In this document: positions 15,763-25,715 of the stretch, piece by piece
How positions within the stretch are numbered: position 1 is the stretch's first letter
How the letters are laid out: each line of letters opens with the position of its first letter
DNA from: Desulfobacteraceae bacterium 4572_130
GTDB taxonomy: Bacteria > Desulfobacterota > Desulfobacteria > Desulfobacterales > Desulfobacteraceae
Direction: 5' to 3'
NCBI GenBank assembly: GCA_002084425.1
Contig: NBLN01000002.1
Location: forward strand, 1-64,000
DNA: 64,000 nucleotides
Position numbers and translations under genes: made by a program
Notes under the pieces: generated by a model
What the model was told of the DNA's origin: nothing
Seen by the model: only the letters and a program-made list of their open reading frames with translations
Database searches by the model: none

Positions 15763-18700
15763 CTAATTTATATTTTTTTCCAATGGTTCGCCTGCAAAAA
15801 AAGAATAAGGTTTCCAATAAATAGTTTTTAATGAAACCATAATTTTTTTTCTAAATTCAGGAAAACGCTCTAAAAGATAATATAAGGTTGGGACTATAAT
15901 AAGAGTTAAAAATGTTGCTACCATAAGGCCAAAAATAACTACAACTGCCATAGAGCTCCACCATTGACTGGATTCACTTTGCCAGGAAATAGACCATGTA
16001 TGAAAATTATATGAAATACCTGTTACCATAGGTATTAGACCAAGTATAGTTGTGACTGCTGTTAATAATACAGGCCGTAATCTTGTAATTCCAGAAGCTA
16101 TAACTGCTTCTTTAAGAGCTAATCCCTGCTCACGCAGTTTATTAATATAATCAATAAGAACAATTGCATTATTTACTACAACTCCTGCAAGAGAGATAAC
16201 TCCTACTCCTGTCATAATAATACCAAAAGGAGAAGAAAATAATGCAAGCCCTAGAAAAGCTCCTCCTAATGATAAAATTACAGATATCATAATAATAAAA
16301 GGTTGAATTACTGAGTTAAACATACTTACAAGTATTAAAAAAATAAGAAGAAGTGCAATTAAAAATGCCTTTGATAAAAAAGCTTGAGATTCCTGCTGAA
16401 ATTCAAATTCTCCTGTAAAATTGATTTTATATCCTGAAGGCAAAGGAAAATCCTTTAATATTTTAGAAGCTTGTTCTCTTGCAACAGGTCCTGGTATTTT
16501 AGTTTCATCTACATTTGCTTTTACAGTTACTACTCTTTTATTATTTATCCTGACAATATCTCCTATTGTTCCTGAAAATGTAATGGTTGCAACAGTTGAA
16601 AGTGGTACCATTACTCCAGTTGGTGTGGGAAGCATAAGTTCATTTAAAATATTAATTTTTTTGCGGTCAGATTCTTTTAATTGAACAGTAATATCATAGT
16701 CATCATCTTGTTCCCGAAACGAAGAAATTTTAAGTCCGTTATAAGCACTTTTTAAAACAAAACCAATATTATTTGTTGTAAGTCCAAAAAAAGCTGCTTT
16801 TTGACGATCTACATTTATTTGAACTGAAGGAATTCCCTGTACAAAATTATCACGAACATCTTTAACATGAGGAATTTGCAAAACTATATTTTTGATTTTT
16901 TCAGCAATTTCACCAAGAACAAAAAAATTATTTCCTGCAATTTCAATATTTATGGGGGACCCGGTAGGAGGTCCTTCTTCTTCCATAGCAACTGTTATTT
17001 TACCACCTGAAATATTTTTTACTCTGTTTCTAATTTCATCAACAGTTTTATGGCTGGAATTAAATCTATCTTCAAGTTCCAAAAAACGAATACCAACATG
17101 ATTTGCTGTGTTTGAAGAAAATGATGACCCAGCTGAAGCTGTAACAACACCTTTAGTATAAATATTTTTAATATTTGCCATATCACTTGGACCATAGAAT
17201 TTTTCTTTATTATTTTTTATATGTTCCTTTGGGGCAAGAGCTTCTAATGAAGTTATTGAATTTTCATTTAAATTTTTTATGCCGGAAAGAGCTAATTCAA
17301 TTCTTTTAATTATTTTATCAGTATATTCAAGGTCAGCTCCTTCTGGAATATCAATATTAAGATACATACCTTTGGGATCAATTTCAGGGAAAAATTCAAC
17401 TGGTTTTTCCATCCCAACTATAAACAGCCAAAACTGAATCATTAAAATAAGAACACAAAAACCAATACCTATAACAGTAATAGGAATATCTAGTGAATAC
17501 GATAATATTTTTTTATATGTTTTTAACAAAAATCCTTTAGGTTCAATTGGTTCCCCAACTCTATTTGAAATTTCTTTTATAGTTTTTTGTTTTCCAGAAG
17601 AAAGAGGTTTAACTTTCATAAAAATAGAAGCTATTGCAGGATTAATTACAAGGGCAACAAACAAGCTTGAACTTAAGGTGATAATTAAAGTGATTGGTAA
17701 ATAGCTCATAAATTCACCCATAATACCGGGCCAGAATATCATTGGGAAAAATGCTGCTATTGTTGTAATAGTTGAGCAGATTACAGGACCTGCAACTTCA
17801 GATGTTGCTTTTATAGCAGCTTTTTTTCTAGTTGCTCCTTGTTCCATAAAACGATAAATATTTTCAATAATTACAATTGCATTATCTACCAGCATTCCTA
17901 AAGCAAGGGTTAAGCTGAATAAAACCACTGTATTTAAAGTAATATCCATTAAATAAAGTATGGTAAAAGATAAAAGCATGGAAAATGGAATTGCAAGGCT
18001 GACTAATAATGCATTACGAATTCCAAGGGTAAGAAAAATAACTATAAGTACCAGCATAAGACCTGAAAGAATATTATTTTCCAGATCTTCAATCATCATT
18101 ACTACATCACGACTTTTATCAACAACTTTTGTAATTCTAGTGGCTTGGGGCCAGGATAATTTATTTTTTTCTATAATTTTATCTATTGCATTATTAATAC
18201 TTATTATATTTTCTCCAGAACGCTTTTTAACTGCAATATTTATTGCACTTCGCCCATCTAACCTTGAACGGCTGTTTTCCTCCTTAAAACTATCTATAAC
18301 CTTTGCAACATCTTTTAAATATACAGGCTCGTTTTTGTGAATACCAACAATAAGTCCATATATTTCCTCTGGTGTAGTAAATTCGCCGGGAACTCGTAAT
18401 TGAAAACGCCCATCTCCAAGACGAATTGAGCCTCCAGAAGTATTTTGATTTTCATTTTGAACTACATTTTGAAGATTTAATATAGTTAATCCATAATATG
18501 TAAGTTTTTCAGGAGCAACTTCCAGCCTGATTTCCCGTTCAAGTCCTCCTGTTATATCTACTTCAAGAACACCTGTTATTGATTCAATTTCATCTTCTAA
18601 ATTATCAGCAATTTTTTTAAGACATGGAAGTCCGCAACTTCCAGAAAGGGAAAAAACAACAATAGGCATTTCTGAAAAATTAACTTCAAAAACCAAAGGA

Positions 18701-19077
18701 TCATTTTCAAGATCAGAAGGTAGATCTCCTAAAGCTTCATCAACTTTGTTTTTTACATCCTGAAGTGCTTGATCAATATCAGTACCAGTAATAAATTCAA
18801 TATTTATGGATGAAAGCCCCTGGGAACTAACAGATTTAATTTTTTTTAATCCATTAAGAGCCTTAAGTTTTTTTTCAATCTCAATTGTTACTAGAGTCTC
18901 CATATCAGAGGCTGAAACGCCGCTATAACTTGTTGTAATAAAAACATTTGGGATAGTAATATCAGGATCACTTTCCCTTGGAAGGACTTTATAGCAATAA
19001 AGACCAAAAACAATTAAAAGTAATGCTAAAACCACAACTGAAGTACTTTTTTTAACAGCTATATCAGAAACTATCAT
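15763..19077 (-). CDS. RND efflux transporter permease (AcrB/HAE1 superfamily)
   Basis: A 1104-aa inner-membrane, proton-driven exporter. It has the twofold RND layout: TM1 (about 10-28), a large porter loop, TM2-6 (about 335-490) with LGMLVDNAIVIIENIYR in TM4, TM7 (about 545), a second porter loop, and TM8-12 (about 895-1080) with GVVVNNAIVLIDYINKLREQG. The first proton-relay pair is D-N rather than the D-D of AcrB, as in several RND subgroups. Its partner adaptor lies 100 bp upstream on the same strand. No TolC-like gene is nearby, so the outer-membrane channel must be encoded elsewhere. Substrate is unknown. Confidence 0.92.
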   Translation of the reverse strand: MIVSDIAVKKSTSVVVLALLLIVFGLYCYKVLPRESDPDITIPNVFITTSYSGVSASDMETLVTIEIEKKLKALNGLKKIKSVSSQGLSSINIEFITGTDIDQALQDVKNKVDEALGDLPSDLENDPLVFEVNFSEMPIVVFSLSGSCGLPCLKKIADNLEDEIESITGVLEVDITGGLEREIRLEVAPEKLTYYGLTILNLQNVVQNENQNTSGGSIRLGDGRFQLRVPGEFTTPEEIYGLIVGIHKNEPVYLKDVAKVIDSFKEENSRSRLDGRSAINIAVKKRSGENIISINNAIDKIIEKNKLSWPQATRITKVVDKSRDVVMMIEDLENNILSGLMLVLIVIFLTLGIRNALLVSLAIPFSMLLSFTILYLMDITLNTVVLFSLTLALGMLVDNAIVIIENIYRFMEQGATRKKAAIKATSEVAGPVICSTITTIAAFFPMIFWPGIMGEFMSYLPITLIITLSSSLFVALVINPAIASIFMKVKPLSSGKQKTIKEISNRVGEPIEPKGFLLKTYKKILSYSLDIPITVIGIGFCVLILMIQFWLFIVGMEKPVEFFPEIDPKGMYLNIDIPEGADLEYTDKIIKRIELALSGIKNLNENSITSLEALAPKEHIKNNKEKFYGPSDMANIKNIYTKGVVTASAGSSFSSNTANHVGIRFLELEDRFNSSHKTVDEIRNRVKNISGGKITVAMEEEGPPTGSPINIEIAGNNFFVLGEIAEKIKNIVLQIPHVKDVRDNFVQGIPSVQINVDRQKAAFFGLTTNNIGFVLKSAYNGLKISSFREQDDDYDITVQLKESDRKKINILNELMLPTPTGVMVPLSTVATITFSGTIGDIVRINNKRVVTVKANVDETKIPGPVAREQASKILKDFPLPSGYKINFTGEFEFQQESQAFLSKAFLIALLLIFLILVSMFNSVIQPFIIMISVILSLGGAFLGLALFSSPFGIIMTGVGVISLAGVVVNNAIVLIDYINKLREQGLALKEAVIASGITRLRPVLLTAVTTILGLIPMVTGISYNFHTWSISWQSESSQWWSSMAVVVIFGLMVATFLTLIIVPTLYYLLERFPEFRKKIMVSLKTIYWKPYSFFAGEPLEKNIN

Positions 19078-19177
19078 AATCTAAAACTCTCTAATCTTGA
19101 TGGCATTGTATTATAATACCAGTGTTAGTTTTAATATTTTTTTATTAATAACTGCCCTAATACAGTTGTATCAAATT

Positions 19178-20314
19178 TTATAATTTAGTAATTTCTTTAA
19201 CAACATTGATTTTTTGATTATCTTCAACATCACGATGTCCTTCAATAAGAACTTTATCTCCATGTTTTAAGCCCTTTGTAACCTGAACCATCCATTTTTC
19301 CATAATACCAAGGTTTACATTCTTTTTTATGGCAAATCCATTTTTCTCAATAAAAACAAAGTGCTTATCATTTCGTGATATAACACTGTAAAAAGGTATG
19401 ATAATAGTGTTTTTTATTGATTTTTTAATAATGTTTGCCCGAACAAACATACCTGGAAATATTTCTTTGTTTTTATTATCTAAAGCAAGTTCTAATTTAT
19501 AAACATGGGCAGCAGTATCAGGAGATTTTGAAAGAAAATATTTTTTTCCTTTTACTTTATGATTTCCAAGGGCTTGTATGGTAAGATCTACATTTTTAAG
19601 TTGTTTTACAGCAGTAATATCTGATTCAGGAATATTAATAACAGCTTTTACTTTATCAATATTTAATAATTCACAAACCATATCTCCTTTGGAAAGAAAA
19701 AGACCTATTTTAGCATCAACTTTTTGTATAACACCTTTTATTGGAGAAATAATATCACATCTTGAGTATTGTAATTCACAATCTTCAAGATCAGCTTTTG
19801 CTGTATTCATTTTTGTTGTTTTAATATCCAGTTCCAAAAGGGGAAGAATTCCCATTTCGTAAAGTTTTTTATTTCTTTTATATTCAACCAAGGCAAGTTT
19901 GTTTGCAGCTTTTGCCCGTTGTAAAGCAATGCGATAATCATGTTTTTCAATGGAAAATAAAATATCTCCTTTGCTGACATTATCCCCTTGTTTTACTAAT
20001 ACTTTGTCAATGCTGCCTCCCACCTTTGTTTTAAGCTCAAGCCTTGTCCATGGTTCAATACTGCCAGGTAGATTTATGCAGTCTTTTATTTCAGCTGGTT
20101 TTAATAATAATACAGCTGCATTTATAGATGGACGATTTTGGTTCATTGAATCAGCTTTATTTGTTTCCATTATTTTTTTTTTATTGCTGATAATGCTTCC
20201 AAAAATAAAGATAAAAATAATTAAACAGCCAAGGAAAAATCTTGGAAAATTACGCCAGATAAAATTTACTGTTTTTGCTCTTAATGTTCTAGGGCCTATA
20301 TCTTGATCATCCAT
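19178..20314 (-). CDS. RND periplasmic adaptor (membrane-fusion protein)
   Basis: A 378-aa HlyD/AcrA-type adaptor. One N-terminal membrane segment (about 27-45) anchors it. Residues about 70-115 form the first half of the barrel-sandwich (LPGSIEPWTRLELKTKVGG, VKQGDNVSKGDILFSI). A short helical hairpin (about 118-160) follows, then the second half (CDIISPIKGVIQKVDAKIG) and beta-barrel and proximal domains to the end (PFYSVI..., LKHGDKVLIEGHRDV). It is upstream of, and presumably co-transcribed with, the RND pump. The hairpin is short, like many adaptors of this pump clade. Confidence 0.92.
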   Translation of the reverse strand: MDDQDIGPRTLRAKTVNFIWRNFPRFFLGCLIIFIFIFGSIISNKKKIMETNKADSMNQNRPSINAAVLLLKPAEIKDCINLPGSIEPWTRLELKTKVGGSIDKVLVKQGDNVSKGDILFSIEKHDYRIALQRAKAANKLALVEYKRNKKLYEMGILPLLELDIKTTKMNTAKADLEDCELQYSRCDIISPIKGVIQKVDAKIGLFLSKGDMVCELLNIDKVKAVINIPESDITAVKQLKNVDLTIQALGNHKVKGKKYFLSKSPDTAAHVYKLELALDNKNKEIFPGMFVRANIIKKSIKNTIIIPFYSVISRNDKHFVFIEKNGFAIKKNVNLGIMEKWMVQVTKGLKHGDKVLIEGHRDVEDNQKINVVKEITKL

Positions 20315-20454
20315 TTAATTCTCCATTAATATATGAAGTTTTTCTATAATATTATAAAAGCCTTTGCACAAAATCGAGCATTGTATAAAACTTATTATAA
20401 CTTTTAAATTTTTCATGTTGTATAAACTATGAAATTTTTTATTTTTACTTTTGA

Positions 20455-20760
20455 TTATGGTACTTTAATTTTTCTTTTTTCAGGGTCTTTATGCTCTCTA
20501 TAGTAAATAGCAATATGGCCAATTAAACCTGCAAGATGTGAATTTGTATTTTGTGCAATTTTTTCAGCAAAAGTGATTTTAGTTTTTTTTTCTTTAAAGT
20601 CAATAAATTTTACTTTAATAAGTTCTAAGGCATTAAGCCCGTTTTCAACTTCATTAATAAAATTTTCTGTAAGTCCTTTTTGCCCTAGGAAAATCGAAGG
20701 CTTTAAATTATGAGCAATTCCTCTTAGATATTTTTTTTGTGATCCTTTTAATTTTTTCAT
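20455..20760 (-). CDS. yhbY: YhbY-type RNA-binding protein (CRM domain)
   Basis: A 101-aa single CRM-domain protein. LRGIAHNLKPSIFLGQKGLTENFINEVENGL followed by ELIKVKF contains the GxxG-like loop (LGQKG) that binds RNA. The E. coli homologue associates with pre-50S ribosomes, so a role in ribosome assembly is likely. It is 7 bp downstream of the class IV aminotransferase gene, so the two are probably co-transcribed. Confidence 0.92.
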   Translation of the reverse strand: MKKLKGSQKKYLRGIAHNLKPSIFLGQKGLTENFINEVENGLNALELIKVKFIDFKEKKTKITFAEKIAQNTNSHLAGLIGHIAIYYREHKDPEKRKIKVP

Positions 20761-20767
20761 TTATAAT

Positions 20768-21604
20768 TCACCTGTTCCTTAAATAATCTTTTATAAATTT
20801 TTTAAATAATTGCATTAAATGTATAGTAATGACTCCAGGTACTCCTTTTCCAATAATATCATTTTCTACATTTACTACAGGCATTATTCCTTTTGTTGTG
20901 CTTGTTATAAATGCTTCTTTTGCTTTTTTTAAATCTTCTATGGTTATGTTTTTTTCTTTAATATTATAATAATTTTTTGCCAGTTGAATAATTTTTTGTC
21001 TTGTAATTCCTTTTAACACATTATCTATTGATGTATATATAACATCCTTATGATCAATAATAAAAAAGTTTGATCTTGCAGTTTCAGTTATAAATTTATC
21101 ATTGTAATATAGAATATCCAATGCATTCTTTTGTTTCATTTTTTTTATCATTTTTATGGCATTGCTATAATTAGTAGTTTTTGCTTCAGGCATTTCTCTT
21201 TGATATTTTAATTTTATTAGATTAATTCCATTTAAATATAATAGAGGATCATTAACAGATAATTTATTTTCCAGTATTATGAAATTGGGGTTAGTTGGTG
21301 TGAACCCGTCTATGGAATATCCTCCGGTTAAAAACATCTGGACGCTTGCATTGCTTGATTTGTTTGCATTAAGGAGTTTGTGAATCTGTTCTTTTAATTG
21401 TGTTATAGATAAAGATAACTCAATACCCAATATTTTTCCAGAATTTATAAATCTGTTAATATGCTTATCTATAAAAAGGGGTTTGCCAGATAGAATTTTG
21501 AAAAAATCAAAAATACCATAACCTCTTAGAAAAGCTAAATCAGTTACATGAATATTAGCATGCCTAACTTCAATAATTTTACCATTTATATAATAGTATT
21601 TCAT
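20768..21604 (-). CDS. Class IV PLP-dependent aminotransferase
   Basis: A 278-aa fold-type IV enzyme related to branched-chain and D-amino-acid aminotransferases and aminodeoxychorismate lyase. The start YYINGKIIEVRHANIHVTDLAFLRGYGIFDFF is typical, with the catalytic domain arginine-bearing loop. The PLP lysine is expected in EAKTTNYSNAI (near residue 146), and the phosphate-binding part is in ITETARSNFFII and KGITRQKII. Length fits the lyase/D-AAT group (270-290). The substrate cannot be fixed from sequence alone. Confidence 0.85.
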   Translation of the reverse strand: MKYYYINGKIIEVRHANIHVTDLAFLRGYGIFDFFKILSGKPLFIDKHINRFINSGKILGIELSLSITQLKEQIHKLLNANKSSNASVQMFLTGGYSIDGFTPTNPNFIILENKLSVNDPLLYLNGINLIKLKYQREMPEAKTTNYSNAIKMIKKMKQKNALDILYYNDKFITETARSNFFIIDHKDVIYTSIDNVLKGITRQKIIQLAKNYYNIKEKNITIEDLKKAKEAFITSTTKGIMPVVNVENDIIGKGVPGVITIHLMQLFKKFIKDYLRNR

Positions 21605-21647
21605 GATTTTTTCCTTGTCCCATGCGATTTTTTATTAATTTATCAAT

Positions 21648-21740
21648 AACTGGTATGAGGCAGATTTGGTCTTTGGTCTTTGATTTTTGGTTTGTCTTAT
21701 AATGAAATATAAAAGAATATTAAGTAGTTATATTTTTTTA
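21648..21740 (+). repeat. Dispersed 95-bp intergenic repeat, copy B
   Basis: Plus-oriented diverged copy between divergent genes, with GAGGCAGAT and the conserved AAAGAATATTAAGTAGTTATA core. Confidence 0.65.
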
Positions 21741-21971
21741 GATAAAAAGTGGGATTAATATTACATAAGGCATGCTGGCTTTCAAGTATGAAAAAATAAA
21801 AACATGGTGATATTAGCAGGATTAGAGTTTGTCTTGATATACATATGGGTTTGTGCAACAACATAACATCATAATAATAGTGATGATGCCATAAAAAATT
21901 TTAAACCCTGGTTTATTATTTTTTTAAAGACTTTAATATACTAACTATAAGGTGTTAGCTTTAAAATTAAG

Positions 21972-22010
21972 AACAAGGGGGAAATATAAAGAGCAGAAAA
22001 TGCCCTTGTT
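21972..22010 (+). promoter_or_regulatory. Possible leader hairpin upstream of rng
   Basis: AACAAGGG at 21972-21979 can pair with CCCTTGTT at 22003-22010 across a 23-nt loop, about 40 bp before the rng start. RNase E-type genes can be autoregulated through their leaders, but here that is only a suggestion. The remaining 21741-21971 shows no gene. Confidence 0.25.
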
Positions 22011-22049
22011 GTTAATATTAAAAAATAAATAAAGGATTTTTACAATATA

Positions 22050-23484
22050 ATGCCATTTAAAAAGGTAAAAAATAATTTAATGACAAAAAAAATATTAATT
22101 AATGCCCTGGATTCTGATGAATGCAGAATAGTGATTATTAAAAACAACAAACTAGAAGAATTTTATTTTGAAGCAGCAGCAAAGGAAATAATAAAAGGTA
22201 ATATTTATAAAGGCACTATAACAAGAGTTGAGCCAAGTCTTCAGGCAGCTTTTGTTGATTATGGTGCAGGGAAAAATGGTTTTCTTCAAAAGCAGGAGAT
22301 TCATAGTGATTATTTTCTAGATAATGATACTGGAAAAAGAGGTCTTCAAAATATTATTAAAAAAGGCCAAGAACTTGTTGTTCAGGTAATAAAAGATCCT
22401 ATTATGAAAAAAGGGGCAGTACTTACTACTTTTATATCTCTTCCCGGACGTTTTTGTGTGCTAATGCTTGGAAGTTCAACTAAAGGCGTTTCAAGGCAGA
22501 TTAGTGATGAAATTGAAAGAAAAGAACTTAAAGCTACTATAGGAAAAATCAAAGTACCGGAGAGTTTTGGTTTGATTGTTAGAACTGCTGGAAGAAATGC
22601 TACAAAAACAATGCTTACCAGGGATGTAAGATATCTTATGCGGGCATGGAAAAATATAAATAAAAAAAGTATTGAAGTAGATTCACCATCAATTCTTTAT
22701 AAAGAACAGACTCTTGCTGTAAGGTCCCTGCGCGATCATTTAACTTCCGATGTAAAGGAAATTCTTATTGATGATCCTGATGTTTTAAATGAGGTAAATG
22801 ATTTTATTAAAATAATAGCGCCAAAACAGAAAAAAATTGTAAGACAATTTAAGGGACAAAAACCAATATTTACAAAATATCAAATTGAAGAACAAATTGC
22901 ATCTATATTTAAAACAAGAGTTTCTTTAAAATCAGGTGGAGACATTGTTATAAATCAAACAGAAGCCCTTGTTGCAATAGATGTTAATTCTGGAAAGTCA
23001 ACATCTAAAAAAAATATTGAAGAAACAGCATTTTATACAAATCTTGAAGCAGGGGAAGAAGTAGCAAGGCAATTAAGGTTAAGGGACATTGGAGGTTTAA
23101 TTGTTATAGATTTTATTGATATGAAGGAAAAAAAGCATAAAGCTGAAGTTATAAAAAATTTAAGAAAATTTCTTAAAACAGATAAAGCTAAAACAAAAGT
23201 TGGCACAATATCAATATTTGGGCTTCTTGAGATGTCGCGCCAGAGAATTAGACCTGCTATAATATTTGGTAGTTTTGAAACTTGCAAAAACTGTAAAGGA
23301 TTGGGTATTTAAACCAGAAGTTAAAACTGTTACTGGATTTATTCCAAAGCAGGTTACAAAATATCTTCTTAATAAAAAAAGAGGAGAACTTTTAGATATT
23401 GAATTACGAAGAAAAGTATCTATAACATTAGAAAGTGATTTTTCCATGATACCTGGGGAAAGTAAGATTTTATGTACTAGTTAA
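22050..23484 (+). pseudogene. rng: Ribonuclease G (Rng/CafA family), interrupted near the zinc-link
   Basis: RNase E/G endonuclease for rRNA and mRNA processing. The first frame (420 codons, to TAA at 23310-23312) holds an S1 domain (GNIYKGTITRVEPSLQAAFVDYG), the 5'-sensor/RNase H-like region, catalytic aspartates in LVAIDVNSGKS and GGLIVIDFIDM, and the zinc-link CKNCKGLG. The next residues continue in another frame, with FKPEVKTVTGFIPKQ through to ILCTS at 23484. Compared with E. coli RNase G, about 20-25 residues after the zinc-link are missing as well as the frame, so this is probably a short deletion rather than a single-base error. The start could also be the in-frame ATG at 22080 (MTKKILINA). 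The catalytic core is intact and might still function. Confidence 0.85.
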
Positions 23485-23714
23485 TTATGAATTATAATGC
23501 CATTAATGTTCATTTTTTAGAATCTCCTACTTGACATCAATCTTTTTGTTATGGTAGGCGTTCACGGCTATTAAAAACATTTTTTTAAAAAAAATGGCAT
23601 GGCCAGACCAAAATTAAAAAATATTAGTGTATGGTTGCAACAAAGAATGAAACATTTATAAAAGTTTAAAAAGAATCTAGTATTTCATATAAAAATTAAG
23701 AGTTTTAAATTATT

Positions 23715-23720
23715 AGGAGG
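23715..23720 (+). promoter_or_regulatory. Shine-Dalgarno that sets the yajC start
   Basis: AGGAGG lies 7 nt before the TTG at 23728. No in-frame ATG fits better. 23485-23714 shows no gene. Confidence 0.75.
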
Positions 23721-23727
23721 TATAATT

Positions 23728-24069
23728 TTGATTAATACAGCATTTGCAATGGGACAAGGTGCAGAAGGTAGTCAAGCAGGTGGTTTTACAGCATTTGTAC
23801 CACTTATATTAATGTTTGTTATATTTTATTTTTTACTTATTAGACCACAACAGAAAAAAGCTAAAGAACATAGAAACATGCTGGATAATTTAAGAAAGGG
23901 AGATAGAGTTGTCACCTCTGGTGGAATACATGGTGTTATTATTTCTATTGATGAAACAACTATAGTTCTGGAAGTTGGAGATAAAATTAAATTTAAGGTT
24001 AATAGAGGAAATATTGGAGCATCATTAGAGGGTTATTCAACTGGTGATGAGAAAAAAGATAAAAAATAA
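23728..24069 (+). CDS. yajC: Sec translocase accessory subunit YajC
   Basis: A 113-aa inner-membrane protein with one membrane segment (about 20-40, VPLILMFVIFYFLLI) followed by the family signature RPQQKKAKEHRNML, and a small beta domain with GDRVVTSGGIHGVI. It associates with SecDF and SecYEG. The TTG start is supported by a strong AGGAGG. secD begins 24 bp downstream, so yajC-secD-secF form one operon. Confidence 0.95.
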   Translation: MINTAFAMGQGAEGSQAGGFTAFVPLILMFVIFYFLLIRPQQKKAKEHRNMLDNLRKGDRVVTSGGIHGVIISIDETTIVLEVGDKIKFKVNRGNIGASLEGYSTGDEKKDKK

Positions 24070-24093
24070 TTACTAGGGATATCAGGAGTAACA

Positions 24094-25671
24094 TTGAAGA
24101 TATTTACATTAAAAAGCACTTTTATTTCTTTGGTTCTAATTGCAGCATTAATATATATTTTACCTACATTTTATTCTAATTTTTGGCCCTATAAAAAAAT
24201 TAATCTGGGGCTTGACCTTCAAGGTGGGATGCACCTTGTGCTGGAAGTTCAAAATGAAAAAGCTGTTGAAACAACACTTGAAAAAATAATTCATGAATTA
24301 AAAATAGAATTAAGAAAAAAAAATATAAAGCATTTGGGAATTTCCCTTAATGCAGATAATAATATCAGGGCAAAGATTAAACAGGAAAAAAATATTAATG
24401 ATTTTAATGTTTTATTGGAAGATGAATTTAATAATCTTATAATTAATTCAACAACAAAAAATGGAGACACACAAACTTTTGTTTTAAATCTTTCTGACAA
24501 AGAAATTAAAAATATTAAAAAAATGGCAACTGAACAAGCTCTTGAGACCATTCGCAATAGAATAGATGAGTTCGGTGTGAGTGAACCTGATATTAGAATT
24601 CAAGGGGAAAAAAGAATATTAATACAGCTTCCTGGAATTAAAGACACAAAAAGAGCAAAAGACCTTATTGGAAGAACTGCAAGGCTTAATTTTCAATTAG
24701 TTGATGAAAATAGAAATATTAATTTTGCACTTAATAATACAATTCCTCCTGGGGATGAAATTTTGTATCAAATAAAAGAAAATTCTGAAAATGGTAAAAT
24801 TACAAAGGTTCCATTTCTTATTAAAAAAAGAGTTTTACTTGATGGCAGCTCACTTATTGATGCAAGGGTAATGATTGATTCTCAATTTAACGAGCCTTAT
24901 GTAGGCATTGAATTTGATAGAAAAGGAGCAAAGCTTTTTGAAAGAATTACTGGAGAAAATATAAAAAAGCGCCTTGCCATTGTTCTTGATAAAACTGTTT
25001 ATTCTGCTCCTGTAATACAGGATCGTATTGCTGGAGGAAAAGCTCGTATTACAGGTAATTTTACAACTGAAGAGGCAAGGGATCTTGCTATTATTTTAAG
25101 GGCAGGAGCTTTGCCCGCTCCTGTTAAAATAATTGAAGAAAGAACAGTAGGCCCAACCCTTGGTGCTGATTCAATTCGCATGGGAATTATATCAATGCTT
25201 ACAGGTGGTATTCTTGTGATATTTTTTATGCTGATTTATTATAAAGGTGCAGGACTTATCGCTAATTTTGCTCTTATAATGAATATCCTACTTATAGGTG
25301 GTGGACTTGCTGGATTTCAGGCAACTTTAACTTTGCCCGGTATTGCAGGTATAATTCTTACCATAGGTATGGCAGTTGATGCCAATGTAATTATTTTTGA
25401 AAGAATCAGAGAAGAACTTTTTTCCGGAAAAACTCCAGATGCTTCTGTAAAGGCAGGTTTTGAAAGAGCAACCCTTACAATACTTGATGCTAATGTTACA
25501 ACACTTATTGCAACAATAGTTCTTTTTCAGTATGGCACAGGTCCAGTTAAAGGTTTTGCAATAACATTGGGGCTTGGCATACTGGCAAGTTTATTTACAG
25601 CCCTTGTACTTTCCAAAAGTGTATTTAATTATTTTGTATCTGGAAAAAATATATCAACACTTAGTATATGA
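24094..25671 (+). CDS. secD: Protein translocase subunit SecD
   Basis: A 525-aa RND-superfamily subunit that pulls exported proteins across the membrane using proton motive force. TM1 (about 10-30) is followed by GLDLQGGMHLVLEV and the periplasmic P1 head (RNRIDEFGVSEPDIRIQG). The membrane half (about 345-510) contains GMAVDANVIIFERIREEL, with the conserved Asp of the proton path. The TTG start has AGGAG 5 nt upstream. It lies between yajC and secF. Confidence 0.96.
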   Translation: MKIFTLKSTFISLVLIAALIYILPTFYSNFWPYKKINLGLDLQGGMHLVLEVQNEKAVETTLEKIIHELKIELRKKNIKHLGISLNADNNIRAKIKQEKNINDFNVLLEDEFNNLIINSTTKNGDTQTFVLNLSDKEIKNIKKMATEQALETIRNRIDEFGVSEPDIRIQGEKRILIQLPGIKDTKRAKDLIGRTARLNFQLVDENRNINFALNNTIPPGDEILYQIKENSENGKITKVPFLIKKRVLLDGSSLIDARVMIDSQFNEPYVGIEFDRKGAKLFERITGENIKKRLAIVLDKTVYSAPVIQDRIAGGKARITGNFTTEEARDLAIILRAGALPAPVKIIEERTVGPTLGADSIRMGIISMLTGGILVIFFMLIYYKGAGLIANFALIMNILLIGGGLAGFQATLTLPGIAGIILTIGMAVDANVIIFERIREELFSGKTPDASVKAGFERATLTILDANVTTLIATIVLFQYGTGPVKGFAITLGLGILASLFTALVLSKSVFNYFVSGKNISTLSI

Positions 25672-25715
25672 TGGTTGTATAGAAAATAATTTTATAAAAA
25701 GGACAATAATATATA

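Noticed and set aside
15763-20314. Complete tripartite efflux system
   Set aside because: Only pump and adaptor are present; no TolC-like outer-membrane gene is in the neighbourhood.
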